This document shows, one piece after another, positions 1 through 8,393 of a DNA stretch of 64,000 nucleotides. This stretch comes from Nocardia arthritidis NBRC 100137 (GTDB taxonomy: Bacteria; Actinomycetota; Actinomycetes; Mycobacteriales; Mycobacteriaceae). The DNA lies in contig NZ_BDBB01000011.1 of NCBI RefSeq assembly GCF_001612765.1, positions 62,001 to 126,000 of the forward strand. The letters are read 5' to 3'. Under the pieces are notes generated by a model, which made no database searches, was not told the DNA's origin, and was given only the letters and a program-made list of their open reading frames with translations. How positions within the stretch are numbered: the first letter of the stretch is position 1; every line of letters begins with the position of its first letter. Made by a program: the position numbers and the translations under genes.

Positions 1-831
1 CACGAGGGTTCGGCCGCCGCCGCGGCGCGTCTGCGCGACACCATCGAACCCGTGGTGCTGGCCCGCACGAAGAGCCAGGTCGCCGCAGCGCTGCCCGCGA
101 AGATCCACAGCGACCTGCTCTGCGACCTCACCGCCGAACAGGAGCGGCTCTACGACCACCTGCTCGACAAAGCCGTCGAGGACGGATTCGGCGCGGGCAT
201 CGAGCGCCACGGCCGCGTGCTCGCGGCGCTGACCGCTCTCAAGCAGGTGTGCAACCATCCCGGGCTGATCACCGGCGAGCTCCACGAACTGGCCGGCCGC
301 TCCGGAAAACTCGACCTGTGCACCGACATCGTCGCCACCAATCTCGAAACCGACAGTCCGACCTTGATCTTCACGCAGTACCGCCAGACCGGTGAGCTGC
401 TGGTGCGGCACCTCGCCGAACAGTTCGGAGTGCGGGCGCCCTTCTTCCACGGCGGGCTCTCTCAGGCCGAGCGCGCCGAGATCGTCACGCGGTTCCAAGC
501 CGAGGACGGACCGCCGGTGCTGGTGCTCAGCCTGCGGGCGGCGGGCACCGGGCTCACGCTGACCCGCGCCGCCGACGTCGTCCACTTCGATCGCTGGTGG
601 AACCCCGCGGTGGAGGCCCAGGCCTCCGACCGGGTCCACCGGATCGGCCAGACCCGCACGGTCACCGTCACCACACTCACCTCGGCCACCACCGTGGAGG
701 AGCACATCGCGGGCATGCACGACCGCAAGGCCGCGCTGCGCGACCTGGGCGACGCGGCGGGCATCGCCGTCCTGGCCGCCCTGGACGACGACCGGCTGAT
801 CGAGGTCCTGCGGCGAAAGAGGGAGAATTGA
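1..831 (+). CDS. helZ: SNF2/HelZ-type helicase, C-terminal part (cut by window edge)
   Basis: This is the 3' end of a large SNF2-family ATPase; the reading frame is open from the first base, so the start and the N-terminal ATPase lobe lie outside the window. The visible 276 residues carry the second helicase lobe: LIFTQYRQTGE, then LSLRAAGTGLTLTRA (motif V) and ASDRVHRIGQTR (motif VI with the arginine finger). The family remodels protein-DNA complexes using ATP. The next gene, a SWIM zinc-finger protein, starts on the last base of the stop codon. The same helZ/SWIM pairing occurs in mycobacteria (recalled as Rv2101-Rv2102), which supports the name; the biological substrate is unknown. Confidence 0.85.
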   Translation, partial: HEGSAAAAARLRDTIEPVVLARTKSQVAAALPAKIHSDLLCDLTAEQERLYDHLLDKAVEDGFGAGIERHGRVLAALTALKQVCNHPGLITGELHELAGRSGKLDLCTDIVATNLETDSPTLIFTQYRQTGELLVRHLAEQFGVRAPFFHGGLSQAERAEIVTRFQAEDGPPVLVLSLRAAGTGLTLTRAADVVHFDRWWNPAVEAQASDRVHRIGQTRTVTVTTLTSATTVEEHIAGMHDRKAALRDLGDAAGIAVLAALDDDRLIEVLRRKREN

Positions 832-1385
832 TGGCGGACAACGAATTCGGCTACACGGCGTGGGGCATGGACTGGGTGCGGCTGGCCGAGCCGCTGCGCC
901 AGACCCGGCCGGACCCGCTACTGCCCCGCGCGCGCAGCGTCGCCCGCAACAACGGCGTGCGAGCCACCGTCGAGGGCCGGGTGGTGCGGGCCACCATCCA
1001 CCGCGGCGGCGAGGCGTCGCTGACCCACGTGGAGGTAGCGCCGCTGTCCCGGCAGACGATCACCGCGATAGCCGCGATCGCGCCGGACCCGACCCTGCTG
1101 ACCGACGACACGCACCGCGCGATCAGCGCGGCCGGGATCGCGCTCGGGCCACAGCTCGCGGGCACCGACTGCTCGTGCACGGCGCGCAAGGCCCGGTGCG
1201 TCCACGTCCTGGCCGTCTACTACGAGATGGCGCGCCAAGTCGACGAGAATCCGCGCCTCGCTTTGGCGATCCAGGATTATTTCGCTGCCGCGCCGACGGA
1301 TTCGGACGAGCCCGCACCGCAGGCGCGGTGGACGCCGATCAGTGCGCTGGACCCGCGGCGATTCTTCACAACGACGCCCGACTGA
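831..1385 (+). CDS. SWIM zinc-finger protein
   Basis: A 184-residue protein whose C-terminal half holds a SWIM-type zinc-binding motif, DCSCTARKARCVHVLAVYY (CxC...CxH). SWIM domains bind nucleic acid or protein and are often paired with SWI2/SNF2 ATPases. The ATG overlaps the stop codon of the helicase gene by one base (TGATG), so the two are surely cotranscribed and translationally coupled; this protein probably works as an accessory of that helicase. No catalytic domain is visible. The role is inferred from the domain and context only. Confidence 0.8.
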   Translation: MADNEFGYTAWGMDWVRLAEPLRQTRPDPLLPRARSVARNNGVRATVEGRVVRATIHRGGEASLTHVEVAPLSRQTITAIAAIAPDPTLLTDDTHRAISAAGIALGPQLAGTDCSCTARKARCVHVLAVYYEMARQVDENPRLALAIQDYFAAAPTDSDEPAPQARWTPISALDPRRFFTTTPD

Positions 1386-1607
1386 ACGGCCGGGCGACAG
1401 CTGACGCGCCCGTCGCGGTGGTACGGGCCACTGGCGAGAGCGACATAGCCGTGACTCGGCGTCGTCGGCGCAACGCCGCCCAGCCGAAAATTCCTCGACA
1501 GACCGCGAGTACGAATGTGATCCGCCCCGACCTGACAAGTCCGATCCGGTCCGTTCGACGGCGATGGTTTCGACCGCCCCACGGCCATGTCGGCGACGTA
1601 CTGGACC

Positions 1608-2177
1608 TCACTCAGGCCGTATGGCGCGGAAGCGGAAGCTCGAAGCGCCGATGTCGATCCGCACATCGGTGAAGCCGATCCGGCGCAGCCGGTCGGTGGC
1701 GGTCTCCGGCGGCACGGGCACACAGGTGTCGCCGAGGTGCATGAGCCGGAACAGGCGGCCGTCGAGCCCGTCGCTGCCCGCGAAGACCCCGCCCGGGCGC
1801 AGGACCCGCAGGGCTTCGGCGAACAGCGCGTCCTGCCTGCCGGGTGTCGGCACGTGGTGCAGCATGGTGAAGCAGACCACGGAGTCGAATCCTCCCGGGG
1901 GCAAGGGCATGTCGGCGCCGTCGCCGTCGATCACCGTCATCGCTCCGCCGTGCCGCTCGCGTAGCCGGGTCGCCAACGCCGGATCGATTTCGACACCGGT
2001 GAGCGCCGAGGTCCGGGCCAGTAACGCGGAGACGTTGGCGCCGTAGCCGGGACCGATCTCCACGGTGTCGGCGCCCAGGTCGAGGCCGGACAGCGCCCAC
2101 GGCACAATGCGCGTCGCGCTGGTCTTCTCCCACATCGACGAGCGGCACACCAATCGGTGAAATATGTTCATCGCCAT
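1608..2177 (-). CDS. Class I SAM-dependent methyltransferase
   Basis: About 189 residues with the glycine-rich SAM-binding motif EIGPGYGANVSALL near residue 40, followed by the acidic GVEIDP strand, DGDGADMPLPPG and the FDSVVCFTMLHHV region typical of Methyltransf_11 enzymes. The substrate cannot be predicted. Two ATGs two codons apart (2177 and 2171) could start the protein; neither has a clear ribosome site, and the outer one is given. The gene diverges from the AraC-family regulator 55 bases away, so that regulator may control it. About 220 bases downstream to the SWIM gene hold no supported gene. Confidence 0.8.
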   Translation of the reverse strand: MAMNIFHRLVCRSSMWEKTSATRIVPWALSGLDLGADTVEIGPGYGANVSALLARTSALTGVEIDPALATRLRERHGGAMTVIDGDGADMPLPPGGFDSVVCFTMLHHVPTPGRQDALFAEALRVLRPGGVFAGSDGLDGRLFRLMHLGDTCVPVPPETATDRLRRIGFTDVRIDIGASSFRFRAIRPE

Positions 2178-2232
2178 GCCTGTGACGCTAGGAACGGATC
2201 GCGCCGGGCACGACAGGCTACGGTGACAAATT

Positions 2233-3000
2233 GTGTCGCAGAACGGCCACGCCGTAGTCCATCCCGCCCCGGCGGGCGCGACCGCCATGGTGTTCGGGGT
2301 CGGGGTGCTGCCCGCCAGGCACTGGTTCGAGCGGCACGAGCATCCGCAACACCAGATCGCCTGGGCCTCGCGCGGCGTCCTCGCGGTCGAGGTGGACGAC
2401 AACCGCTGGGTGCTACCGCCGACCAGGGCGCTGTGGATCCCCGCGGGCGTCGCGCACCGAACCGGCACCTCCGACGGCGCCGCGATGCGCGGCATCTTCC
2501 TCGACCCCCGCCGCTGTCCGGTCGAGTTCGCCGTGCCGACCATGTTGCGCGTGACCCGGCTCTTGCACGAACTGTTCGACCTGCTCACCACGGCCGACAC
2601 CGGCCGGGAGCAGCGAGCGCGGGCCGAGGCGGTCGTGTTCGATCTGCTCGAGCCCGTCCAGGTGATTCCGGTCGGTGCGCGATTGCCCACCGATCCCCGG
2701 GCACGGCAGGTGGCCGACGCGCTCGCCGCCGATCCGGCCGACCCGCGCACGCTCGCCGAGTTCGCCGTCGACGTCGCCGCCAGCCCGCGCACGCTGGCCC
2801 GGTTGTTCGTGTCGCAGACCGGGCTGGGCTTCGGCCAGTGGCGCACGCAGGCCCGGCTGGCCGCTTCGCTGCCGCTGCTCGCCGCGGGTCTGCCGGTCGC
2901 CCGGATCGCGGGCCGGGTCGGCTACGGGACGCCGAGCGCTTACGTCGCGGCGTTCCGGCGGGCGGTCGGCATCCCGCCGGGACGGTATTTCTCCGGATGA
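2233..3000 (+). CDS. AraC-family regulator with N-terminal cupin
   Basis: A 255-residue transcription factor. The N-terminal half is a cupin-like sensing domain (HEHPQHQIAWASRG, WIPAGVAHR) and the C-terminal half, from about residue 155, is an AraC helix-turn-helix pair: TLAEFAVDVAASPRTLARLF and the VARIAGRVGYGTPSAYVAAFRRAVGIPPGRYF signature region. It starts at GTG and diverges from a methyltransferase gene, whose shared 55-base spacer probably holds its operator. Its stop codon abuts the stop of the convergent short-chain dehydrogenase. The effector is unknown; the architecture resembles regulators of efflux or catabolic genes. Confidence 0.85.
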   Translation: MSQNGHAVVHPAPAGATAMVFGVGVLPARHWFERHEHPQHQIAWASRGVLAVEVDDNRWVLPPTRALWIPAGVAHRTGTSDGAAMRGIFLDPRRCPVEFAVPTMLRVTRLLHELFDLLTTADTGREQRARAEAVVFDLLEPVQVIPVGARLPTDPRARQVADALAADPADPRTLAEFAVDVAASPRTLARLFVSQTGLGFGQWRTQARLAASLPLLAAGLPVARIAGRVGYGTPSAYVAAFRRAVGIPPGRYFSG

Positions 3001-3741
3001 TCAGGCGTTGGTGCCGCTGTCCACGGTGAGGAACGCGCCGGTCACGCTGCGACCGGACGGCCCGGCCAGGAAGGCCACCGCCGCCGCGACATCGTCGGCG
3101 GCGCCGAAGCGACCCAGCGCGGTCAGGTCACGCTGCCGCTGCGCGTGCGCGCCGTCGACGGGGTTCATGTCGGTGTCGGTGGAGCCCGGCTGGACGAGGT
3201 TCACCGTGATCGCACGCGGGCCCAGTTCGCGCGCCAGCGCCTTGGTGAAGCCGTTGAGCGCCGACTTGCTGAGGTTGTAGAGCGCCAGACCGTCGAACGG
3301 CGCGTGATCGGTGAGGTTGGTGCCGATGCTGATGATCCGGCCGCCGTCGGTCATGTGCGCGACCGCGGCCTGCGCACCGACGAACGCGGCGCGGGCGTGC
3401 ACGCCGAGCGCGTTGTCGATCTCCGCGAGGGTGAACTCCTCGAACGGCTTCGCCGGGAAGATCCCCGCGTTGTTGACCAGGATGTCCAGCCCGCCGAGTT
3501 CGGCCGCGGCGCGGTCCACCGCCGCGCGCACGGCCAGGGCATCGGCGCTGTCGGCCTGGATCGCGACGGCTCGGCGGCCCAGCGCCCGCACATCACCTAC
3601 CACCGCCTTCGCCTGGCCTTCGGCGTGCTGGTAGGTCAGTGCCACGTCCGCGCCCGCCGCGGCGAGGCGGCGCGCGATCGCCGCCCCTATCCCGCGGCTG
3701 CCCCCGGTGACCAGCGCGGCCTTGCCCGTGAGGTCCGGCAT
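3001..3741 (-). CDS. Short-chain dehydrogenase/reductase
   Basis: A 246-residue Rossmann-fold oxidoreductase. The NAD(P) motif TGGSRGIGAAIA lies near residue 12, NNAG near residue 90, and the active-site YxxxK is intact (ALYNLSKSAL), with Thr in place of the usual catalytic Ser (SIGTNL). The start MPDLTGKAALV is fixed by a strong ribosome site, GGAGGAGT, six bases upstream; a longer open frame lacks one. It diverges from a TetR regulator at 3847, and the spacer holds two similar operator-like sequences, so it is probably repressed by that regulator. Its substrate is unknown; FabG-like sequence does not imply fatty acid synthesis. Confidence 0.85.
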   Translation of the reverse strand: MPDLTGKAALVTGGSRGIGAAIARRLAAAGADVALTYQHAEGQAKAVVGDVRALGRRAVAIQADSADALAVRAAVDRAAAELGGLDILVNNAGIFPAKPFEEFTLAEIDNALGVHARAAFVGAQAAVAHMTDGGRIISIGTNLTDHAPFDGLALYNLSKSALNGFTKALARELGPRAITVNLVQPGSTDTDMNPVDGAHAQRQRDLTALGRFGAADDVAAAVAFLAGPSGRSVTGAFLTVDSGTNA

Positions 3742-3759
3742 AGGTACTCCTCCAATTTT

Positions 3760-3775
3760 TGTGTCGATCAATACA
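3760..3775. promoter_or_regulatory. Operator-like site 1 between SDR and TetR genes
   Basis: TGTGTCGATCAATACA is a 16-base imperfect palindrome centred on GATC (six of eight pairs match). Reverse-complemented, the sequence at 3819-3834 matches it at 13 of 16 positions. It lies about 19 bases upstream of the SDR start, where a repressor would block transcription. TetR proteins typically bind such palindromes in divergent spacers; binding here is inferred. Confidence 0.55.
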
Positions 3776-3818
3776 TAAATAGCCAAGCGGATCGGCCATA
3801 CGGGTGTCAAGGGGTATA

Positions 3819-3834
3819 TTTAACGATCGACACA
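3819..3834. promoter_or_regulatory. Operator-like site 2 between SDR and TetR genes
   Basis: TTTAACGATCGACACA. Its reverse complement shares the ten-base block TGTGTCGATC exactly with site 1 at 3760-3775. It ends 13 bases before the tetR start codon, which suggests autoregulation. It is less symmetric than site 1. Confidence 0.5.
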
Positions 3835-3846
3835 GAAAGGTCCGGC

Positions 3847-4443
3847 ATGGCTGAACGGGGACGACCGCGTGCCTTCGATCGCACCGCGGCGTTGCGCTGT
3901 GCCATGGAAGTGTTCTGGGAGCACGGCTACGAGGGCACCTCGATGAGCGACCTCACCACCGCGATGGGGATCAACTCCCCCAGCCTGTACGCCGCGTTCG
4001 GGGGCAAGGAGGCGCTGTTCCGCGCGGCCGTGGAACTCTACGGGCACACCGACGGCGGCTACACCGCCCGCGCCTTGCGCGAGGAGCCGACCGCGCGGGC
4101 GGCTGTCGAGGCGATGTTGCGGGACAACGCGAGGGCTTACACCGAGGAGAACAAGCCGCACGGGTGCATGGTCGTGCTCGCGGGATCCACCTACACCACC
4201 CGCAACACCGGCATCCGCGACTTCCTGATCGACAAGCGCCGCGACACCACCGAAGACCTCCGGCGGCGGCTCGATCGCGGCGTCGCCGAGGGCGACCTAC
4301 CGGAAGGCACCGATACCGCGGCACTGGCCGGTTTCTACACCACGGTCCTCTACGGCCTGTCCATCCAGGCACGCGACGGCGCGTCGGCGGCGGAGCTCAC
4401 CGCGTCCATCGACTGCGCCATGACCGCCTGGCCCGCCGGCTGA
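3847..4443 (+). CDS. TetR/AcrR-family repressor
   Basis: A 198-residue regulator. The N-terminal DNA-binding domain is clear: RTAALRCAMEVFWEHGYEGTSMSDLTTAMGINSPSLYAAFGGKEALF (helix-turn-helix around residues 28-55). The ligand-binding C-terminal domain resembles TetR_C_16/YxaF-like regulators and contains a Cys (PHGCMVVLA) that could be redox- or electrophile-responsive, which is speculative. It diverges from a short-chain dehydrogenase; the two operator-like sites between them suggest it represses both genes. Confidence 0.88.
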   Translation: MAERGRPRAFDRTAALRCAMEVFWEHGYEGTSMSDLTTAMGINSPSLYAAFGGKEALFRAAVELYGHTDGGYTARALREEPTARAAVEAMLRDNARAYTEENKPHGCMVVLAGSTYTTRNTGIRDFLIDKRRDTTEDLRRRLDRGVAEGDLPEGTDTAALAGFYTTVLYGLSIQARDGASAAELTASIDCAMTAWPAG

Positions 4444-4449
4444 CGCGGG

Positions 4450-6225
4450 CTACTTCCGGCGCAGCGCGGCGATGCGCTCACCGAGTTGCTCGGCGGAGGC
4501 CAGCGCGGTCGGTGGCCCACCGCACTCGCGGCGCAACTCGCCGTGGATCACCCCGTGCGGTTTCCCGGTGCGATGGTGATGCATCGCCACCAGGCTGTTG
4601 AGTTCACGTCGCAGTTCGCCCAGCCGATCGGCCGTGGCGACCCGCTCCGCGGCTCCGGCCACCTGCGCGCCGGGATCGGGGACGGGCCCGGGAACACTGC
4701 GCTCGGAAACCTGTTTGGCCTGCCGCTCGCGCAGCAGCGCGCGCATCTGCTCGGCGTCCAGCAGACCCGGAATCCCCAGGTAATCGGCCTCCTCGTCGCT
4801 GCCGGCGAAAGTCGCGGTACCGAAGGAGGATCCGTCGTAGATCACCTGGTCGAGTTCGGCGTCGGCGGCCAGCGCGACGAAGGACTTCTCCTGCTCGCCC
4901 GGCTCGTCCTGCTGCTTGTTCGCCTCGATCAGCAGGTCGTCGTCGAGGCCGTTCTTCTCCCGGTGCGGCTTGCCGATGACGTGGTCGCGCTGCAACTCCA
5001 ACTGGGCGGCCAGATCCAGCAACACCGGCACCGACGGCAGGAACACGGTCGCGGTCTCGCCGGGTTTGCGGGCACGCACGAACCGCCCGATCGCCTGTGC
5101 GAAGTACAGCGGGGTGGAGGCGCTGGTCGCGTACACCCCGACAGCCAGGCGCGGGACGTCGACGCCCTCGGACACCATGCGGACCGCGACCATCCAGGGC
5201 TGGGTGCTGTTGCTGAATTCGGCGATCCGGTTGGAGGAGGCCGGGTCGTCGGAGAGCACCAGCGCGGGCTTCTCACCCGAGATGTGTTCGAGCAGTTCCG
5301 CGTAGTCGCGGGCACGGTCCTGGTCGGTGGCGATCACCAGACCGCCCGCGTCCGGCATACCGGAGGCGCGCTTCTGGCGCAGCCGGATGTCGGCGGCGCG
5401 CAGCACAGCGGAGATCCAGTCGCCCGCCGGATCCAGCGCGGTCCGCCAGGCGCGGGCGGTCTGTTCGGCGTTCAGCGGCTCGCCGAGGCGCGCGGAATAC
5501 TCCTCCCCCGCGCTGTCGCGCCAGTGCGCCTCGCCGGAATAGGCCAGGAAGACCACCGGCCGCACCACGCCGTCGGCGAGGGCCTCGGCGTAACCGTAGG
5601 TGTGGTCGGCACGGGACTTCGGGAACCCGGACTCGTCGGGTTCGTAGACGACGAACGGGATCTGGCTGTCGTCGCTGCGGAACGGTGTACCGGTCAGCGC
5701 GAGGCGGCGGGTGGCGTCGCCGAATGCCTCGGCGGTCGCCTCGCCCCAGCTCTTGGCGTCTCCGGCGTGATGGATCTCGTCGAGAACGACGAGCGTCCTG
5801 CGGTTTTCGGTGCGCACGCGATGACGGAAAGGATGCGCGGCGACCTGCGCGTAGGTAACCACGACGCCGTGATAGTCACCCGAGGTGCCGCCGGTGGAAT
5901 TGGAGAACCGTGAGTCCAGTGCGATCCCGGCGCGGGCGGCGGACTGCGCCCACTGATGCTTGAGATGCTCGGTCGGCGCCACCACGGTGATCTGGTCCAC
6001 GGTGCGGTCGGCCAGCAGTTCGGCGGCCACCCGCAGCGCGAAGGTGGTCTTGCCCGCGCCCGGGGTGGCCACGGCGAGGAAGTCCCGCGGCCCGGTGGCC
6101 AGATACTTCGTCAGCGCCCGTCGCTGCCAGGCGCGGAGCGAGCCGCCGACGACGGTACTCGCCGCTGTCGAATCGCCCGGCGTCTCTGCTTGTCCCGCCA
6201 CAGCGGCGCCACCCGACCCAGTCAC
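4450..6225 (-). CDS. Superfamily 2 DEAD/DEAH-box helicase
   Basis: A 591-residue ATP-dependent helicase. Walker A is ATPGAGKTTFALR (near residue 54), Walker B is LDEIHHAGD, motif III is LTGTPFRSD, and the C-terminal lobe has RMVSEGVDVPRLAVGV and QAIGRFVRARKPGE (motif VI). A variable C-terminal region of about 150 residues follows. The family unwinds nucleic acids; the substrate is not known. It belongs to the Res-III-type helicases found widely in actinobacteria outside restriction systems, and no restriction partner is nearby. The gene stands alone, converging on the tetR gene with six bases between stops. Confidence 0.85.
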   Translation of the reverse strand: MTGSGGAAVAGQAETPGDSTAASTVVGGSLRAWQRRALTKYLATGPRDFLAVATPGAGKTTFALRVAAELLADRTVDQITVVAPTEHLKHQWAQSAARAGIALDSRFSNSTGGTSGDYHGVVVTYAQVAAHPFRHRVRTENRRTLVVLDEIHHAGDAKSWGEATAEAFGDATRRLALTGTPFRSDDSQIPFVVYEPDESGFPKSRADHTYGYAEALADGVVRPVVFLAYSGEAHWRDSAGEEYSARLGEPLNAEQTARAWRTALDPAGDWISAVLRAADIRLRQKRASGMPDAGGLVIATDQDRARDYAELLEHISGEKPALVLSDDPASSNRIAEFSNSTQPWMVAVRMVSEGVDVPRLAVGVYATSASTPLYFAQAIGRFVRARKPGETATVFLPSVPVLLDLAAQLELQRDHVIGKPHREKNGLDDDLLIEANKQQDEPGEQEKSFVALAADAELDQVIYDGSSFGTATFAGSDEEADYLGIPGLLDAEQMRALLRERQAKQVSERSVPGPVPDPGAQVAGAAERVATADRLGELRRELNSLVAMHHHRTGKPHGVIHGELRRECGGPPTALASAEQLGERIAALRRK

Positions 6226-6393
6226 GCAGACGACCCTAGCGGCCCGCCACGGTGTGTCGCCAAACCGACGCGGCGGGCGCGACGGGCATCACACGGCCAC
6301 CAGCCAGGACACCGGCCGTTCACCCGATGCGAATCGACACGTCGCGCGCACAGTCCGATGCCGATCGCCGAAGTGCGCGATGCTGTAAGAACG

Positions 6394-7545
6394 ATGACCG
6401 AGCACCGCGCCCTCCCGGGCGATCCGCCGCGGACCGACGCACTGTCGCCCCGCGCCGCCGCCGTGCGCGCCCCCACCTGGACCGACCGCGCAGGCGCGCG
6501 GGCGGCGGTGGTGAGCAGGCGCGCCGCCGCGCTGATCATGCGGGTGGCACGGAAGGCCTGGGCGGATTCCATCTTCGCCAAGTCGGCCGCGGCGGCGTTC
6601 TGGCAGACGCTCTCCCTGGCGCCGCTGCTGCTCGGGGTACTCGGCAGCCTCGGTTACGTCGGCGGCTGGTTCGGCCCGGACACGGTGCAGATCGTCGAGT
6701 CCAAGATCATCGCGTTCAGCCAGGACCTGTTCAGCGCGAACGTGGTCTCCGACCTCATCGAACCCACGGTGCAGGACGTCCTCGGGCGTGGGCGCGGCGC
6801 GGTGGTGTCGGTGGGCTTCGTGCTGTCGCTGTGGGCCGGATCGTCGGCGATGGCGACCTTCGTCGACTCGATCGTGGAGGCACACGACCAGCAGGACGCA
6901 CGGCACCCGGTGTGGCAGCGCATCTTCGCACTGTTGCTGTATGTGCTGTTCCTGGTGGCGTCGGTGTTCATCCTGCCGCTGGTGGCGCTGGGGCCGACGC
7001 TGATCGGGCGGGTGCTGCCCACCGCTTGGCGGGCGACCGGACTGGGACTGCTGGATTTCTTCTACTACCCGGGCGTCGGCCTGCTGCTGATCGTCGGGCT
7101 GACCACGCTGTACAAGCTGGCGCTGCACACTTCGCTGCCCTGGCACCGGCTCTTCGGCGGGGCCCTGGTGGCCGGGGTCTTCTTCATGGCGGCCAGCGAC
7201 GTGCTGCGCCGCTACCTGTCCTGGGTCACCCGCACCGGCGTCACCTACGGTGCGCTGGCGACGCCGATCGCGTTCCTGCTGTTCACGTTCTTCCTGGGCT
7301 TCGCGGTGATCCTGGGCGCGGAGTTCAACGCGGCGGTACAGGAGTTCTGGCCCGCCCGGGCGACGCGCATGGAGCAGGTGAAGGAGTGGATCGCCAGCCA
7401 GGTGCGCGGAGAGGGAGAGGCCGGAGCCGACGAGGACACGGCAGACCGGAACGAGGCCGCCGCGGGCCCGGACGAGGCCGGGCCCGACGGCTCGCACGCG
7501 ATGTTCGGTCTACGCGGAGCGAAGTCCTCGCCCGGCGAGTTGTAG
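6394..7545 (+). CDS. YihY/BrkB-family inner membrane protein
   Basis: A 383-residue membrane protein with about six transmembrane segments between residues 65 and 315 and an acidic, probably disordered cytoplasmic tail. The motifs KSAAAAFWQTLSLAPLLLG and GAEFNAAVQEFW are typical of the YihY/YhjD (UPF0761) family. Some members are reported as lipid or LPS transporters in other bacteria, but the function here is unknown. Together with the next two genes it matches the mycobacterial Rv2707-Rv2708c-Rv2709 order upstream of sigB (recalled), including strand. Confidence 0.85.
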   Translation: MTEHRALPGDPPRTDALSPRAAAVRAPTWTDRAGARAAVVSRRAAALIMRVARKAWADSIFAKSAAAAFWQTLSLAPLLLGVLGSLGYVGGWFGPDTVQIVESKIIAFSQDLFSANVVSDLIEPTVQDVLGRGRGAVVSVGFVLSLWAGSSAMATFVDSIVEAHDQQDARHPVWQRIFALLLYVLFLVASVFILPLVALGPTLIGRVLPTAWRATGLGLLDFFYYPGVGLLLIVGLTTLYKLALHTSLPWHRLFGGALVAGVFFMAASDVLRRYLSWVTRTGVTYGALATPIAFLLFTFFLGFAVILGAEFNAAVQEFWPARATRMEQVKEWIASQVRGEGEAGADEDTADRNEAAAGPDEAGPDGSHAMFGLRGAKSSPGEL

Positions 7546-7548
7546 GTC

Positions 7549-7785
7549 TCACTCGCCCTTGCGTAGGCCGTCGTAGACCTTCTTGCACTCCGGGCACACC
7601 GGAGAGCCGGGCTTGGGCGAGCGGGTCACCGGGAAGACCTCTCCGCACAGCGCGACCACGTGGGTGCCCATGACGGCGCTCTCGGCGATCCTGTCCTTCT
7701 TCACGTAGTGGAAGAACTTCGGGGTGTCGTCGCCCGTCGTCTCGTCGGTCGTCGTATCCGGGCGAACCATGGTGTCGGTGCTCAC
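7549..7785 (-). CDS. DUF3039 small zinc-binding-type protein
   Basis: A 78-residue conserved actinobacterial protein of unknown function. The C-terminal half carries THVVALCGEVFPV followed by VCPECKKVY; His and three Cys are consistent with zinc binding. GTG at 7785 is chosen because it gives the usual length for the family; ATG at 7794 is possible. The gene ends three bases from the convergent yihY stop. It corresponds to Rv2708c by position and strand. Confidence 0.8.
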   Translation of the reverse strand: MSTDTMVRPDTTTDETTGDDTPKFFHYVKKDRIAESAVMGTHVVALCGEVFPVTRSPKPGSPVCPECKKVYDGLRKGE

Positions 7786-7957
7786 GCATTCCATGATGCC
7801 GCATCGCGCGGTACCGGGCCGAGCACGGTGCCGCATCAGCGGTGACCACGTCCTCCGAGCGGAGCCGATCGCGCGATCGCATCGGATGTGCCCCCCGATC
7901 TCGGAGCAGAAGACGACCGTATGTGCGCGGATCGAGCGCGAGTGGAAGACTCGGGGT

Positions 7958-8377
7958 ATGCAGCAGAACGGCGATTCCCCCTCCGCCGACGGCCGCGACC
8001 GCGAAGAGCACCCCGACGTGACGATGCCGACGCAGCCCCGCCGTTCCCCCGGATACTTCCCGGGCAATGACGACAAGCACCCGGTGCTGATCACCGAGGC
8101 GGCGCCCTCTCTCGAAGATCAGCACCGGGCCCGGGTGCGCCGGTACACGATCATCATGGCGTTCCGTATACCGTGCCTGGTTCTTGCCGCGATCGCCTAC
8201 AGCACGTTCGGCAATCCGCTGCTGTCCATCCTGATCATCGTCGCGTCGATCCCGCTGCCCTGGATCGCGGTGCTCATCGCCAACGATCGCCCGCCCCGCC
8301 GCAAAGACGAGCCCAGTCGCTGGGACCGTCCCCGCACCGCCATCGAGTCGCGTTCGCACAACGCCATCGACGGCTGA
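7958..8377 (+). CDS. DUF3099 membrane protein
   Basis: A 139-residue protein with a polar, Pro-rich N-terminus, then VLITEAAPSLEDQHRARVRRYTI, the conserved DUF3099 entry motif, followed by two transmembrane helices (about residues 70-88 and 92-110) and a basic tail. Function unknown. It lies between the DUF3039 gene and sigB as in mycobacteria (Rv2709 equivalent). The start ATG follows a GGGGT stretch; no better start exists upstream in frame without running into the divergent gene's leader. Confidence 0.75.
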   Translation: MQQNGDSPSADGRDREEHPDVTMPTQPRRSPGYFPGNDDKHPVLITEAAPSLEDQHRARVRRYTIIMAFRIPCLVLAAIAYSTFGNPLLSILIIVASIPLPWIAVLIANDRPPRRKDEPSRWDRPRTAIESRSHNAIDG

Positions 8378-8393
8378 GTTCTCCACGGCCCGC

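Noticed and set aside
1608..2846. Upstream extension of the methyltransferase frame to 412 residues
   Set aside because: The added part is antisense to the AraC gene and has Ser/Thr/Arg-rich composition without a fold; the methyltransferase starts at the ATG near 2177.
4450..6225. Restriction-modification helicase subunit
   Set aside because: The Res-III-like fold could suggest a type I or III restriction enzyme, but no methylase, specificity subunit or nuclease motif is nearby.
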